In this document: positions 28,240 through 37,499 of the stretch, piece by piece
Layout: each line of letters opens with the position of its first letter
How positions within the stretch are numbered: position 1 is the stretch's first letter
Source: Chloroflexota bacterium
GTDB lineage: Bacteria > Chloroflexota > Anaerolineae > Aggregatilineales > Phototrophicaceae
Assembly (NCBI GenBank): GCA_020161935.1
Contig: JAIUNI010000002.1
Location: 434,001-498,000, forward strand
Length of the DNA: 64,000 nt
Reading direction: 5' to 3'
Program-made: the position numbers and the translations under genes
The notes under the pieces: generated by a model
Seen by the model: the letters and a program-made list of their open reading frames with translations, nothing else
Database searches by the model: none
Told to the model about the DNA's origin: nothing

Positions 28240-29130
28240 TCATCCCTTCAAACCGCCTGCCATCAACCCTTCAATCAGGTAACGCTGACCGAAGATGTAG
28301 ATGATGATGACAGGGATGGTGGAGAGGACGATCCCCGCCAGCACGACCGAAATGCTGCCCGTGCCGAGGTAGCCCTGCAAGTCCACGATACCCAGCGTGA
28401 TCGGGAAGCGCTCTTTGGTGTTCATGAAGATCAGCGGCGAGAAGTAGTCATTCCACTTGGCGTTAAATGTCAGCACCGCCAGAATCGCCAACCCCGGTGA
28501 GGCCAGCGGTAGATAAATCTTGCGGAAGATTTGCCACTGGTTCGCGCCTTCCACCAACGCCGCTTCCTCAAATTCATCCGGTATGCCCATGAAATATTGG
28601 CGCAGCAAGAAGGTACCGAACGCCGTCGCCAACCCCGGTACGATCAACGCCCCCAGCGTATCGTTGAGGTGCAGCCCGCGCGAGATCAGGATGAACACCG
28701 GAATAATCGTCGCCTGTCCGGGGATCATCATCGTCGCCAAGACCAACCCGAACAGCAGGTTGCGCCCACGAAAACGCAAACGCGCGAACGCATACCCCGC
28801 CAGCGACGCAGTAAGGAGCTGCCCCGCCACCACCGACAGCGTAATGATGAAGCTGTTGCCAATTTGCTGCCAGAACGGGATTTCCTCAAACACCCGCGCG
28901 TAGTTGCTGAAATCCATATCCGTCGGTATCCACTTCGGCGGCACCGAAAACGATTGTGCGGGCGTACGCAGGGAAGTCGCCACGACCCAGACGAACGGCA
29001 TCAGGGTAAGGATAGCAATGACAACCAAGAAGATGATCGACAGCCACTTCGACCAACTGATCGAGCGCTTTTTGGGAGGCTGTGTGGTTGTCGCCACTTT
29101 GAGACCTGTATTTTGAGCAGCAGTAGCCAT
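28240..29130 (-). CDS. Sugar ABC transporter permease, MalG type (CUT1)
   Basis: The 296-residue protein has six hydrophobic segments and the CUT1 EAA loop EAALVEGANQWQIFRKIYLP near residue 200, which contacts the ATPase. The N-terminal cytoplasmic tail is Lys/Thr-rich, and the C-terminus (RYLIEGLMAGGLKG) is the usual MalG-type end. It follows the MalF-type gene by 15 bp. Together they form the membrane channel for a carbohydrate, here most likely fructose oligomers or sucrose given the flanking GH32 genes. No MalK/MsmK ATPase is encoded in the locus, so a shared ATPase from elsewhere is expected. Confidence 0.9.
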   Translation of the reverse strand: MATAAQNTGLKVATTTQPPKKRSISWSKWLSIIFLVVIAILTLMPFVWVVATSLRTPAQSFSVPPKWIPTDMDFSNYARVFEEIPFWQQIGNSFIITLSVVAGQLLTASLAGYAFARLRFRGRNLLFGLVLATMMIPGQATIIPVFILISRGLHLNDTLGALIVPGLATAFGTFLLRQYFMGIPDEFEEAALVEGANQWQIFRKIYLPLASPGLAILAVLTFNAKWNDYFSPLIFMNTKERFPITLGIVDLQGYLGTGSISVVLAGIVLSTIPVIIIYIFGQRYLIEGLMAGGLKG

Positions 29131-29145
29131 AATAAAATTAACCCC

Positions 29146-30105
29146 TTATCGATAAAACACCCAACGGCGGCTCAAATAGAACTGGAAGCCGGTCACGATC
29201 ATGATGACCGAGAACAACACCAGCGCGATGGCGGACGCATAGCCGAACTCCAAATTGCCGAAGCCCGATTCGTACATCATCATCACCACCGTGCGGCTGG
29301 AATCCCCCGGCCCACCGCGCGTCATAATGAACGGCTCGTCAAAGAATTGGAGCATCTTAATCACGTCCGTCACCACCGCGAACAAAATCGTCGGACTGAG
29401 CAGCGGCAGCGTAATTTTGAGGAACTTTTGCAAACCGGTCGCGCCGTCAACTTCCGCCGCCTCCAGCACTTCACCCGGCATACTGCTAAGGCCGCCCAAG
29501 TAGATGATGAACGTGAAGCCGAGGTTGCGCCAAACCGTCGTCAGCGCGATGCTGAACAGCACCACATCGGATGAGGTCAACCACGGGATTTTCGGTACAC
29601 CGAGTAACCCCAGATAGTAATTGATGACCCCGAAATCTTTATTGAATAAGTAGCCTAACGTCACCGCGACAGCAGCACCGGATAGCAAAACAGGCAAAAA
29701 ATAAGCGGTGCGGAAAAAGGTCGCTAAAGCACGGTTTGCCAGCCGGTAAACCGAAAGCGCCAGCGCCAATGCCAACGCTTCGAGCATCACAACCGTCATC
29801 GCAACCAGAATAAACGTATTTTTGAAACTGACAAATACACGGGCATCACTCGCGAGGCGTTCAAAATTAGCCAGCCCGATGAATTCCGGCGGGCGGAACA
29901 CATTCCATTTGTAGAAACTCAAACCGAACGAACCCACCATCGGCCCGACGATAAACACGAGGAGGCCAATAATGGTCGGCAGGATAAAGAGATACCCTAG
30001 GATAGCTCGCTGCCGCCGGACACCATCCAGTGTATCGGCGCGGAACCATCGGGTGAGGGGATTACCCGGCTGCGGGGCGGGGGACTGAACTGCGCTGCTG
30101 GTCAC
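29146..30105 (-). CDS. Sugar ABC transporter permease, MalF/UgpA type (CUT1)
   Basis: The 319-residue product has a cytoplasmic N-terminus, six membrane segments and the EAA loop EAAEVDGATGLQKFLKITLP. The first segment (RAILGYLFILPTIIGLLVFI) is typical of UgpA-like permeases. It is the partner of the MalG-type protein encoded immediately after it. A GC-rich stem-loop at 30126-30151 separates it from the binding-protein gene, which may lower its expression relative to the binding protein. Confidence 0.9.
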   Translation of the reverse strand: MTSSAVQSPAPQPGNPLTRWFRADTLDGVRRQRAILGYLFILPTIIGLLVFIVGPMVGSFGLSFYKWNVFRPPEFIGLANFERLASDARVFVSFKNTFILVAMTVVMLEALALALALSVYRLANRALATFFRTAYFLPVLLSGAAVAVTLGYLFNKDFGVINYYLGLLGVPKIPWLTSSDVVLFSIALTTVWRNLGFTFIIYLGGLSSMPGEVLEAAEVDGATGLQKFLKITLPLLSPTILFAVVTDVIKMLQFFDEPFIMTRGGPGDSSRTVVMMMYESGFGNLEFGYASAIALVLFSVIMIVTGFQFYLSRRWVFYR

Positions 30106-30125
30106 GCTGTTACCTCCTCAAGTTT

Positions 30126-30151
30126 AGCGGGGAACGTTTCGGCTCCCCGCT
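30126..30151 (-). promoter_or_regulatory. Intercistronic stem-loop
   Basis: AGCGGGGA (30126-30133) pairs with TCCCCGCT (30144-30151) across a 10-nt loop, just after the stop of the binding-protein gene. Such hairpins commonly protect the upstream message or partly terminate, giving more binding protein than permease. No long T-run follows on the minus strand, favouring stabilisation. Confidence 0.55.
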
Positions 30152-30172
30152 GACAACTGCTTACTGTAATAT

Positions 30173-31567
30173 TTAGCTGCGGGCGTACAAGGCTTCAAGC
30201 TCGGCCTGCATCCCGTCCAGCGCGTCTTTGGGGGTCATTTCGCGGCTGGTTGCAAGGCTGGTGAAGCGCGTGTAAATGTTGGTCATTTCAATCGAGAACA
30301 CGGGCGCGGGAATTGGCGCGGTATCCGGGCGCTTGTCCAGCGCGTCATAGAATACATGACCATTCTCCAGCCCTGTCTGTCCCCAGTATTCGGGCGTGTT
30401 GATCGAACGGCGTACCGGCGTGGTCGAGGCGTTCGCCATCCACGGGATCATCAGCATGATTTCGGTCGCAGTGTTGAACTTCACGAATTCCCACGCTTCG
30501 TCCTCGCCACCGGCACCGTTCAAAATCCACGCGCCGCCTGTACCAAATTGGTGACGCTGGGACTTCCATTCCGGCCAGTATTGAACTTCGAACGAACCCT
30601 TTTCCATGCCCTTAGCGACCAGCGCACCCGCCCAGAAGCCGCCAGCGACCGTCATACCCAGCTTGTTCGAAACGAAGAAGCCGTCCAGCGTGTCGCCACC
30701 ACCGATTTGCACTTCGGGGGTCAAGCCTTGTTCGGTCAGCGAGACAACGAATTCCAATGCCTCGACCATCGCCGGGTTGTTGGCTTGGGGAGCGGGCCAG
30801 CGCCAGCCACCACCACGGCCTTCCGCCAGCGGTTCGTCGGCGTAGAACGTGTTCCAGATCGCCTCGCCACCGGGGGCGCGTTCTTCGGTCAGCAGGTTCG
30901 TGTCGTTCACGAAGAACCACGGTGTCCAACTGCCCCACAGGCGGTTCGTCCAGCCGTAGCCGAAAGAATCACCACCGCCAATGCCGGTCAAGGCTTTCGC
31001 GTATTCGAGGAAGTCATCCTTCGTCCACGTTTCACCGGGAACTTCTAAACCCGCTTCTTCAAGCAGCGTCTTGTTGAGATAAATGTGGGCGGCGTTGAAG
31101 TCACGCGGGAGCTGATACAGATCGCCTTCGTACATCATGCCTTCGACCAGCGTCGGGCTAACGTCCGCGAAGTATTCCGCCAGTTCCGCTTGGTCAGCCA
31201 CCGCGCGTTCGGTCAGCGGCATCGCCAAACCTTCACCCGCGTACAACTGTGTCGCTTCGGTCGCGGCATAACCGATGTTCACCGGCTGCCCGGCTGCCAA
31301 CTGCGACAGAATCTTGCTGGCGATTTCGGCATGGTCAACGCCGGTCACATTGACGAACTCAATATTGACGTTCGGGAATTTTTCGCGGAAGGCTTCCACA
31401 ATCGCGCCGTAGTTTTCCGCATTCTCTTGGAAGCGCAGGGTAATTGTTTCTTGACCAGCGGGGGACGCAAAAATCTTTATACTTGGAATAAATCCGGTGC
31501 CGACTGCGGCTGCACTCGCGGCGGCAAGTTTCAGTAGCTCGCGGCGGCTTATCTTATTACTAGCCAT
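30173..31567 (-). CDS. Sugar ABC transporter substrate-binding protein (CUT1)
   Basis: The start is set at the ATG beginning MASNKISRRELLKLAA, 5 nt after GGAGGAA; earlier in-frame starts lack such a site. The N-terminus carries a twin-arginine-type signal (SRRELLKLAAASAAAVGTG), so the protein may be exported folded by Tat. The mature part (about 430 residues) is a family 1 solute-binding protein with typical blocks such as NAAHIYLNKTLLEEAGLEVP and VPGETWTKDDFLEYAKAL. It should deliver an oligosaccharide to the two permeases. No lipobox Cys follows the signal. The ligand is inferred as fructan or sucrose from the two flanking GH32 genes only. Confidence 0.9.
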   Translation of the reverse strand: MASNKISRRELLKLAAASAAAVGTGFIPSIKIFASPAGQETITLRFQENAENYGAIVEAFREKFPNVNIEFVNVTGVDHAEIASKILSQLAAGQPVNIGYAATEATQLYAGEGLAMPLTERAVADQAELAEYFADVSPTLVEGMMYEGDLYQLPRDFNAAHIYLNKTLLEEAGLEVPGETWTKDDFLEYAKALTGIGGGDSFGYGWTNRLWGSWTPWFFVNDTNLLTEERAPGGEAIWNTFYADEPLAEGRGGGWRWPAPQANNPAMVEALEFVVSLTEQGLTPEVQIGGGDTLDGFFVSNKLGMTVAGGFWAGALVAKGMEKGSFEVQYWPEWKSQRHQFGTGGAWILNGAGGEDEAWEFVKFNTATEIMLMIPWMANASTTPVRRSINTPEYWGQTGLENGHVFYDALDKRPDTAPIPAPVFSIEMTNIYTRFTSLATSREMTPKDALDGMQAELEALYARS

Positions 31568-31652
31568 CATTTCCTCCATAAAACATAAACACACACATGC
31601 TCAATTTGATGGGTTAATCCGTGTGATGTCGTTACCGAATCACCTCCCTCGT

Positions 31653-33161
31653 TTATGACTGGCTCGATTGCCAGATTGAAGGCATTTCCCAAACGTCTAT
31701 TTGTTCAACCCATTGTGGATCGCCGATCACTTGCAAGCCGTCATGGTCAGGCACAGGGGTATACAGACGGTAGGTGAAACTCGCGCGCTCGTTGGCGATA
31801 ATCTCCACCACCGAGGCATCCAACAGAATACGCAGTTGCAGTTGTTCGCCGGGTTGGAGTGGGTGCGGAATGGACTGCGTGACTTGCACCGGGGCTTCGG
31901 CTGCTGCTTTTTCCTCGGCGAAACCGAAGTGTGTACTGACGGTGCGCCGTCCATCCGCGTGTATTTGGCTGGCATCGGCTTCGCTGGTTCGGCTGCGGAT
32001 GACAAGCCGCTGTGAGGCCGCTTCATAAACAATATCGAAGCGTTCCTCGCCGTCAGCCGACCGCGCGAGGCTCAGGCCGCAGTCGGATGTGAGGTTCGCG
32101 GCAAACGTGGCTTGGATGTCGAGCGAGCGCCCTTTTACATCCAGCGTCCCGCCGCTCGGAATGGTCGAAGCGCTGTACGAGTGACGCTGCCCGCGAATGC
32201 TGTCAAGCGCTGGAACGGGAGTCATGGTTAAGCGGTCATCACGCAGTTCGAGGACACGCGGAACCGACTGCACGCCTGACCACCCCGCCGCCGCCTGCTG
32301 CTCCACCGACCGCGACTCGCGCAGCCAACCAAGCATTAGCAGCCGGTTCTGGTCGTCCCGCATCGAAAGCGGCGCGTAAAACTGCCCGTAATCGACCACC
32401 CCTTCGTAAACAGGCGTGAATTGGTGATCTTTGTAATCACCCACGAAGTAGATAACCGTATCGGTCGCGTTCCCGACGTGCGACGAAATCACCAGTATCC
32501 AGCGATCACCCAGCTTGAAAAAGTTCGGGCATTCCCAGATCACGCCGTTGCGCTTGATGTCACCGACCAGCAGCGGGTGTAAATATTCCCAATGCTGGAG
32601 GTCTTGCGAGCGGTACAGGAACACCGCCCCGCCCACATCCTGAATGCGCGACCCCAGCACCATGTACCACCCATCCGCTTCTTTCCACACGTAAGGGTCG
32701 CGGAAATCGCGCTGCTGGCCGGAAACCGCTGGAACCTCAGCGATCACCGGATTCGCCGGATGCTTCTCCCAATGAATCAGGTCAGCATCCCCCGTAGCCA
32801 CACACTGCGTTTGAACTTCATTCCGCTCGCCGCGTGTGCCGGTGTAGATGAACGTCGGTACGCCGTTGTTCACCGCGCAGCCGGAGAAACACCCTGCCTC
32901 ATCCGGCCCACCAACCGTCGGGAAAAGCGCGATGGGTAAATCCGTCCAGTGAATCAAATCCTCACTGACGGTATGCCCCCAGTGCATGTTGCCCCAAAGT
33001 GCGCCAAACGGATTATGTTGATAAAAGAGGTGGTACTTGCCTTGCCATTGAATAAACCCGTTGGGGTCATTCATCCAGTTCGACGGCGGCAGGAAGTGGT
33101 AGCGTGGACGAAGAAAGTCATTTGAAAATGACTGCCGGACAGCCAAAGCATCCTTAGACAT
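31653..33161 (-). CDS. Cytoplasmic GH32 beta-fructofuranosidase
   Basis: About 502 residues when started at ATG 33161 (MSKDALAVRQ), which has GGGG six bases upstream. There is no signal peptide, so it acts in the cytoplasm on imported sugars. GH32 signatures are complete: WMNDPNG (nucleophile), RDPYVW, and WECPNFF (acid/base Glu with the usual Cys). The C-terminal beta-sandwich ends IDVWEMPS. It is the first gene after the divergent control region and so probably the most strongly regulated. With the secreted GH32 it forms an outside-cut, import, inside-cut pathway ending in fructose and glucose or sucrose cleavage. Confidence 0.92.
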   Translation of the reverse strand: MSKDALAVRQSFSNDFLRPRYHFLPPSNWMNDPNGFIQWQGKYHLFYQHNPFGALWGNMHWGHTVSEDLIHWTDLPIALFPTVGGPDEAGCFSGCAVNNGVPTFIYTGTRGERNEVQTQCVATGDADLIHWEKHPANPVIAEVPAVSGQQRDFRDPYVWKEADGWYMVLGSRIQDVGGAVFLYRSQDLQHWEYLHPLLVGDIKRNGVIWECPNFFKLGDRWILVISSHVGNATDTVIYFVGDYKDHQFTPVYEGVVDYGQFYAPLSMRDDQNRLLMLGWLRESRSVEQQAAAGWSGVQSVPRVLELRDDRLTMTPVPALDSIRGQRHSYSASTIPSGGTLDVKGRSLDIQATFAANLTSDCGLSLARSADGEERFDIVYEAASQRLVIRSRTSEADASQIHADGRRTVSTHFGFAEEKAAAEAPVQVTQSIPHPLQPGEQLQLRILLDASVVEIIANERASFTYRLYTPVPDHDGLQVIGDPQWVEQIDVWEMPSIWQSSQS

Positions 33162-33197
33162 AATGAACCCCAACATTTAATTCCAAAAAATGATTTT

Positions 33198-33241
33198 GTG
33201 ATCGATCCCACCCAATACATTTTTTTGTGTGAACGATCCCA
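33198..33241. promoter_or_regulatory. Two operator-like sites for the adjacent LacI regulator
   Basis: GTGATCGATCCCA at 33198-33210 and GTGAACGATCCCA at 33229-33241 are near-identical imperfect palindromes centred on CG, as usual for LacI-family sites. Their starts are 31 bp apart, about three helical turns, so dimers would sit on one DNA face. Both lie just downstream of the predicted start of the minus-strand operon. Confidence 0.65.
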
Positions 33242-33252
33242 AACCTCAAACG

Positions 33253-33281
33253 ACTATACCATGCCTATGTATGGATTGCAA
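33253..33281 (-). promoter_or_regulatory. Promoter of the fructan operon
   Basis: On the minus strand TTGCAA (33276-33281) and TATAGT (33253-33258) are spaced by 17 bp. The predicted start is near 33246, directly before the two operator-like sites, consistent with repression by blocking polymerase. Confidence 0.65.
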
Positions 33282-33357
33282 CCATCCTACCGCCTAAATC
33301 AACTGTGTGGTTTAATAGATTGTAAGAAAGCATTCAGCAGTTGTACAAGCAGGTTTA

Positions 33358-34389
33358 ATGCAGCACAAATATACGATTGAAGACGTGGCGAAAATCGCGG
33401 GTGTCAGTCGCGGCACGGTTTCGCGCGTCCTCAACAATCATCCCGCCGTGAGCGATGAAGCCCGCGCCAAAGTTCTTGAGGCCATCGAAAAATCCAACTA
33501 CCGCCCGAACTTTAGTGCGCGTCATATGCGTACCGATAGTTCCAACCTCATTGGCTTCGGCTTGCTGGCGGATGAAGTCATCACCACCCCCTACGCCGTC
33601 GATATGATTCGCGGCGCACAGGAAGCGTTGTGGGCGATGGGTAAAGTCATGCTCGTCGTCAACGCGGGGAAGGCCAATGGCGAAAGCATGACCGAAACCT
33701 CGCTCGAAGCCCTGCTTGAACGCCGCGTCGAGGGCATCATCTACGCCGCTATGTTCCACCACGCCGTCGAAATCCCACCGAGCAACTCTCAGGTACCCAT
33801 CGTCCTCGCCAACTGCTTCTCCGAAGATCGCCGTTTCCCGTCCGTGGTGCCGGATGAAGTCGCGGGGGGGTACGCCGCCACCAAACACCTGCTCGAAGCC
33901 GGTCACAAGCGCATCGGCTTCATCAACCTCAGCAGCACCCACCCCAGCGTACCCTCGCCCATTCCGGCAGCCAGCGGTCGTTTAAAGGGTTACAAAAAGG
34001 CGCTGGAAGAATTTGACGTTCCCTTCGACGAGTCGCTCATTCTCTACACCAAGCAAACACCTCAGCGTAACTACGAGCTGACGATGGACCTCATGCAGAT
34101 GCCCAACCCGCCCACCGCCATTTTTTGCGGAAACGACCGCACGGCGATGGCCTGTTACGGGGCGCTGTCTCACCTCGGCCTGCGTATCCCGCAGGATGTC
34201 GCGGTCGTCGGCTTTGACAATCAGCTTGATCTCGCCCCGGCGCTGTGGCCGAGCCTCACCACCGTTCAACTTCCCCACTACGAAATGGGCAAATGGGCTG
34301 TTGAGTATCTTTTCTCGGTTAAAGAAAAGTCTCCACAGCCCATTCAACATATGATCGACTGCCCGCTCATCATCCGCGAGTCCGTCTAA
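33358..34389 (+). CDS. LacI-family transcription regulator
   Basis: The 343-residue protein begins with a LacI helix-turn-helix and hinge (YTIEDVAKIAGVSRGTVSRV, then NYRPNFSARHM). A periplasmic-binding-like effector domain follows (VVGFDNQLDLAPALWPSLTT near the end). It is transcribed away from the GH32/ABC operon and almost certainly represses it until an inducing sugar binds. The operator-like pair at 33198-33241 also lies upstream of its own gene, so it may control itself. The effector cannot be deduced; fructose or sucrose would fit the locus. Confidence 0.9.
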   Translation: MQHKYTIEDVAKIAGVSRGTVSRVLNNHPAVSDEARAKVLEAIEKSNYRPNFSARHMRTDSSNLIGFGLLADEVITTPYAVDMIRGAQEALWAMGKVMLVVNAGKANGESMTETSLEALLERRVEGIIYAAMFHHAVEIPPSNSQVPIVLANCFSEDRRFPSVVPDEVAGGYAATKHLLEAGHKRIGFINLSSTHPSVPSPIPAASGRLKGYKKALEEFDVPFDESLILYTKQTPQRNYELTMDLMQMPNPPTAIFCGNDRTAMACYGALSHLGLRIPQDVAVVGFDNQLDLAPALWPSLTTVQLPHYEMGKWAVEYLFSVKEKSPQPIQHMIDCPLIIRESV

Positions 34390-34416
34390 TCACAAATTAC
34401 ATCCCCCTGATCTATT

Positions 34417-34443
34417 CCCCCTCTGCCACTTGTGGAGAGGGGG
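34417..34443. repeat. GC-rich intergenic hairpin
   Basis: CCCCCTCT (34417-34424) and CCAC (34426-34429) pair with GTGG (34432-34435) and AGAGGGGG (34436-34443) around a TT loop, with one bulged G. It lies between the convergent regulator and PPDK genes. There is no T-run, so it may be a dispersed hairpin element that also slows polymerase. Confidence 0.5.
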
Positions 34444-34460
34444 CTAGGGGGTGAAGTCTC

Positions 34461-37244
34461 TTACTTATCTTCCTTGACCTTCACGCCTTGGTCTTTCAAC
34501 GCCGCATGTGCCGCCGCCAACCGTGCCACCGGTACGCGGAACGGTGAGCAGCTCACATAATCCAACCCCGCCTGATGGCAGAAGTGGATGCTCTTGGGTT
34601 CGCCGCCGTGTTCACCGCAGATACCGACTTCGAGGTTAGGCCGCGCCTTGCGCCCCTTATCGACACCCATCTTAATCAGGTAGCCCACACCGTCCTCGTC
34701 TAGCACTTGGAACGGGTTCTCTGGCAGCAGGCCATTTTCGACATAGTACAGCAGGAACTTGCCTTCCGCGTCGTCACGGCTGATGCCGAATGTCGTTTGC
34801 GTCAGGTCATTCGTCCCGAACGAGAAGAACTCGGAGTATTCTGCCATCTGGTCGGCGACGATAGCCGCGCGGGGCAGTTCAATCATCGTGCCGATCTTGA
34901 AGCCGAAGTTGACATGGAATTGGCTCATCACCTCACGCGCCACCCGTTCAATCAGTTCACGCATGAGTTTGACTTCGTTCGGGTGATTGGTCACCGCCAC
35001 CATGATTTCTGGGTGAACAGTCACGCCTTCCACCGTGAGTTGGCACGCCGCCTCGAACAGCGCCCGCACCTGCATCTCACTGATCGCGGGGCGCATAATC
35101 CCCAAACGGCTGCCGCGCAAACCGAGCATCGGGTTAAACTCTTGCAGCCCTTCGACCGCCGTCATCAATTCCTCAACACGGTTCAATTCATTCGGACGAT
35201 CATTCATCAGGCGCAAACCCGCCGCCCGCAGCGCCAACTGTTCGTGGGCTGGCATGAACTCATGCAGCGGTGGGTCGAGCAGGCGGATAATCACCGGCTG
35301 GCCTTCCATCGCGCGGAAAATCCCGTAGAAGTCGTCATGCTGGAACTGCTGTAGGAAGTCAAGCTGCTTTTTCTCTTCTTCGCTGTTCGGCTCGGCAAGG
35401 ATCATCGCCTGAACAATCGGCAGCCGGTCTTCTTGGAAGAACATATGCTCCGTGCGGCACAAGCCCACACCTTGCGCGCCGTATTCCCGCGCCCGCCGTG
35501 CGTCGTTCGGGTAATCCGCATTGGCGTAGACGCTCAAGCGGCGGAAGCTGTCCGCCCAACCCAGCAGCTTACGCAAATAGGTTTCGCGGGCGAAGTCCGG
35601 CTCCACGCGCTTGATCTCGCCGATGAACACCTCACCCGTACCGCCATCAATCGAAAGGGTGTCACCTTCGTGAATTTCAAACGTGCCGACCTTCAACACC
35701 CGCCCGCGTACATCAATATCCAGCGCTTCCGCACCGCACACGCACGGTACACCGAACTGCCGTGCCACGACCGCTGCATGGCTGGTCGCGCCGCCGCGGC
35801 TGGTCAGAATACCCTTCGAGGCCAACATGCCGTGAACATCATCCGGCTTGGTTTCAGGCCGCACCATGATGACGGATTTACCAGCCTTGCCCCACTTTTC
35901 GGCGACATCTGCGTCAAATGCCACCATACCGACCGCCGCGCCCGGTGAAGCGTTCACACCTTTACCAATCAAGCGCTCGGCTTTTTCGGCCTTAATCTTC
36001 TCGTCAATATCGAATTGCGGATGCAGCAGTTGCAGAACATGCAGCGGCGAAATCCGCAGCACAGCCTCTTGCTTGCTAATCACCCCTTCGTCCACCATCT
36101 CGACGGCGATGCGGACAGCCGCCCGCGCGGTGCGTTTGCCGTCGCGCGTTTGCAGCATCCACAGCTTGCCCTTCTCAATCGTGAACTCCACATCCTGCAT
36201 CTCGCGGTAGTGCTTCTCCAGCTTCGTACCCACGTCCACGAATTGAGCGAACACTTCGGGGTTTTCGCGCTCTAGCTGGGCAATCGGCTCCGGCGTGCGG
36301 ATACCCGCCACCACGTCCTCACCCTGCGCGTTCATCAGGAAGTCGCCAAACAGCACCTTCTCGCCGGTCGATGGGTTGCGTGTGAAGGCCACACCCGTAC
36401 CCGACCCCGCGCCCATGTTACCGAACACCATCGTCTGAATGTTGACTGCCGTTCCCAGATTGTGTGAGATACCGGCGGCGTTGCGGTAATCAAACGCGCG
36501 TTTACCATTCCACGACTTGAACACCGCTTCAATCGCGTGTTCCAACTGCACCAGCGGGTCTTGCGGGAAGTCGCTCCCCACATGCTCGCGATACAACACC
36601 TTGAACTGCTGCGTCACTTCGCGCCAATCCTCCGCCGTCAAATCCACATCGGATTTCACGCCGCGCTGCTTCTTCATCTCGGTAAGGTAGTCTTCGAACA
36701 CCTCATCTTCAATGCCCATCACCACCGAGCCAAACATCTGCACCAAACGGCGGTAAGCGTCATAGACGAAGCGTGCATCCCCCGTAAGCGAGGTCATGCT
36801 CTCGGCAATCGCATCCGTCAAACCGAGGTTCAGGACGGTATCCATCATCCCCGGCATCGAAAACTTCGCGCCAGAGCGAACCGAGACCAACAGCGGGTTA
36901 TCGACATTGTTGAAGCGCTTGCCGGACTTCTGTTCGACCTTCTTAAGCGCCTCTAACACCTGCTCCCACATACCGGTTGGGAATTTCCCACCTTCCGCCA
37001 GATAAGCGTTACATGCCTCGGTCGTAATCGTCAGCCCCGGCGGCACAGGTACACCGGCGCGGGTCATATCCCCCAAGCCTGAACCCTTACCACCGAGCAG
37101 TGCGCGTACCTTATCCCACGAACCACCGACTGCCTCTTCCGCTTGTTCCACCTCATCAAACAAATAAACCCACTTGTGAGGTGGGGCTGTCTTTCGGGTA
37201 TCGATTGGTTTCTTCACCACAGCGGGCTTTGTTAGCGTTACCAT
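34461..37244 (-). CDS. ppdK: Pyruvate, phosphate dikinase
   Basis: About 927 residues from ATG 37244 (MVTLTKPAVV), which has GGGAGA upstream; a start 12 codons earlier lacks support. The enzyme interconverts pyruvate, ATP and phosphate with PEP, AMP and pyrophosphate. Domain order is normal: nucleotide-binding domain (KWVYLFDE...GGKGSGLGDM), swivelling phosphohistidine domain with GGATSHAAVVARQFGVPC (phospho-His), and a C-terminal TIM barrel with the substrate-binding and catalytic Cys region YVSCSPFRVPVARLAA. Length matches bacterial PPDK. It lies upstream of no obvious operon partner but is near PFOR, so it can route pyruvate made from sugars or acetyl-CoA to PEP. Confidence 0.95.
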   Translation of the reverse strand: MVTLTKPAVVKKPIDTRKTAPPHKWVYLFDEVEQAEEAVGGSWDKVRALLGGKGSGLGDMTRAGVPVPPGLTITTEACNAYLAEGGKFPTGMWEQVLEALKKVEQKSGKRFNNVDNPLLVSVRSGAKFSMPGMMDTVLNLGLTDAIAESMTSLTGDARFVYDAYRRLVQMFGSVVMGIEDEVFEDYLTEMKKQRGVKSDVDLTAEDWREVTQQFKVLYREHVGSDFPQDPLVQLEHAIEAVFKSWNGKRAFDYRNAAGISHNLGTAVNIQTMVFGNMGAGSGTGVAFTRNPSTGEKVLFGDFLMNAQGEDVVAGIRTPEPIAQLERENPEVFAQFVDVGTKLEKHYREMQDVEFTIEKGKLWMLQTRDGKRTARAAVRIAVEMVDEGVISKQEAVLRISPLHVLQLLHPQFDIDEKIKAEKAERLIGKGVNASPGAAVGMVAFDADVAEKWGKAGKSVIMVRPETKPDDVHGMLASKGILTSRGGATSHAAVVARQFGVPCVCGAEALDIDVRGRVLKVGTFEIHEGDTLSIDGGTGEVFIGEIKRVEPDFARETYLRKLLGWADSFRRLSVYANADYPNDARRAREYGAQGVGLCRTEHMFFQEDRLPIVQAMILAEPNSEEEKKQLDFLQQFQHDDFYGIFRAMEGQPVIIRLLDPPLHEFMPAHEQLALRAAGLRLMNDRPNELNRVEELMTAVEGLQEFNPMLGLRGSRLGIMRPAISEMQVRALFEAACQLTVEGVTVHPEIMVAVTNHPNEVKLMRELIERVAREVMSQFHVNFGFKIGTMIELPRAAIVADQMAEYSEFFSFGTNDLTQTTFGISRDDAEGKFLLYYVENGLLPENPFQVLDEDGVGYLIKMGVDKGRKARPNLEVGICGEHGGEPKSIHFCHQAGLDYVSCSPFRVPVARLAAAHAALKDQGVKVKEDK

Positions 37245-37393
37245 TGTCCATTCTCCCTGAGTTTGTACTATTTTTCGCAATACCTCTATTGTCGTCCTAC
37301 GCGGAGAATTTCGGTGATGACATTAAGCGGGTTCTGGTGTGACAAGCATAACAATCTTAGAAACCAACTTCTCGTTCGAAACTGAAATACAAA

Positions 37394-37423
37394 AGAGCCA
37401 GCAGACAAGATCCGGCTGGCTCT
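37394..37423 (-). terminator. Intrinsic terminator of the PFOR operon
   Basis: AGAGCCAGC (37394-37402) pairs with GCTGGCTCT (37415-37423); on the minus strand the stem is followed by TTTTGTATTT. It lies 77 bp after the stop of the DHOD-like gene. Confidence 0.8.
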
Positions 37424-37499
37424 AAAACGTGGATAGCGGTTACAGAGTAAAAAACCTTACGCCTCAACCGCCGCAACAAATAATCAGAACAATAAGCCT

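Noticed and set aside
28531-29574. 347-codon plus-strand frame across the two sugar permeases
   Set aside because: It spans parts of two real genes and their junction, is very rich in Arg, Gln and His, and has no domain.
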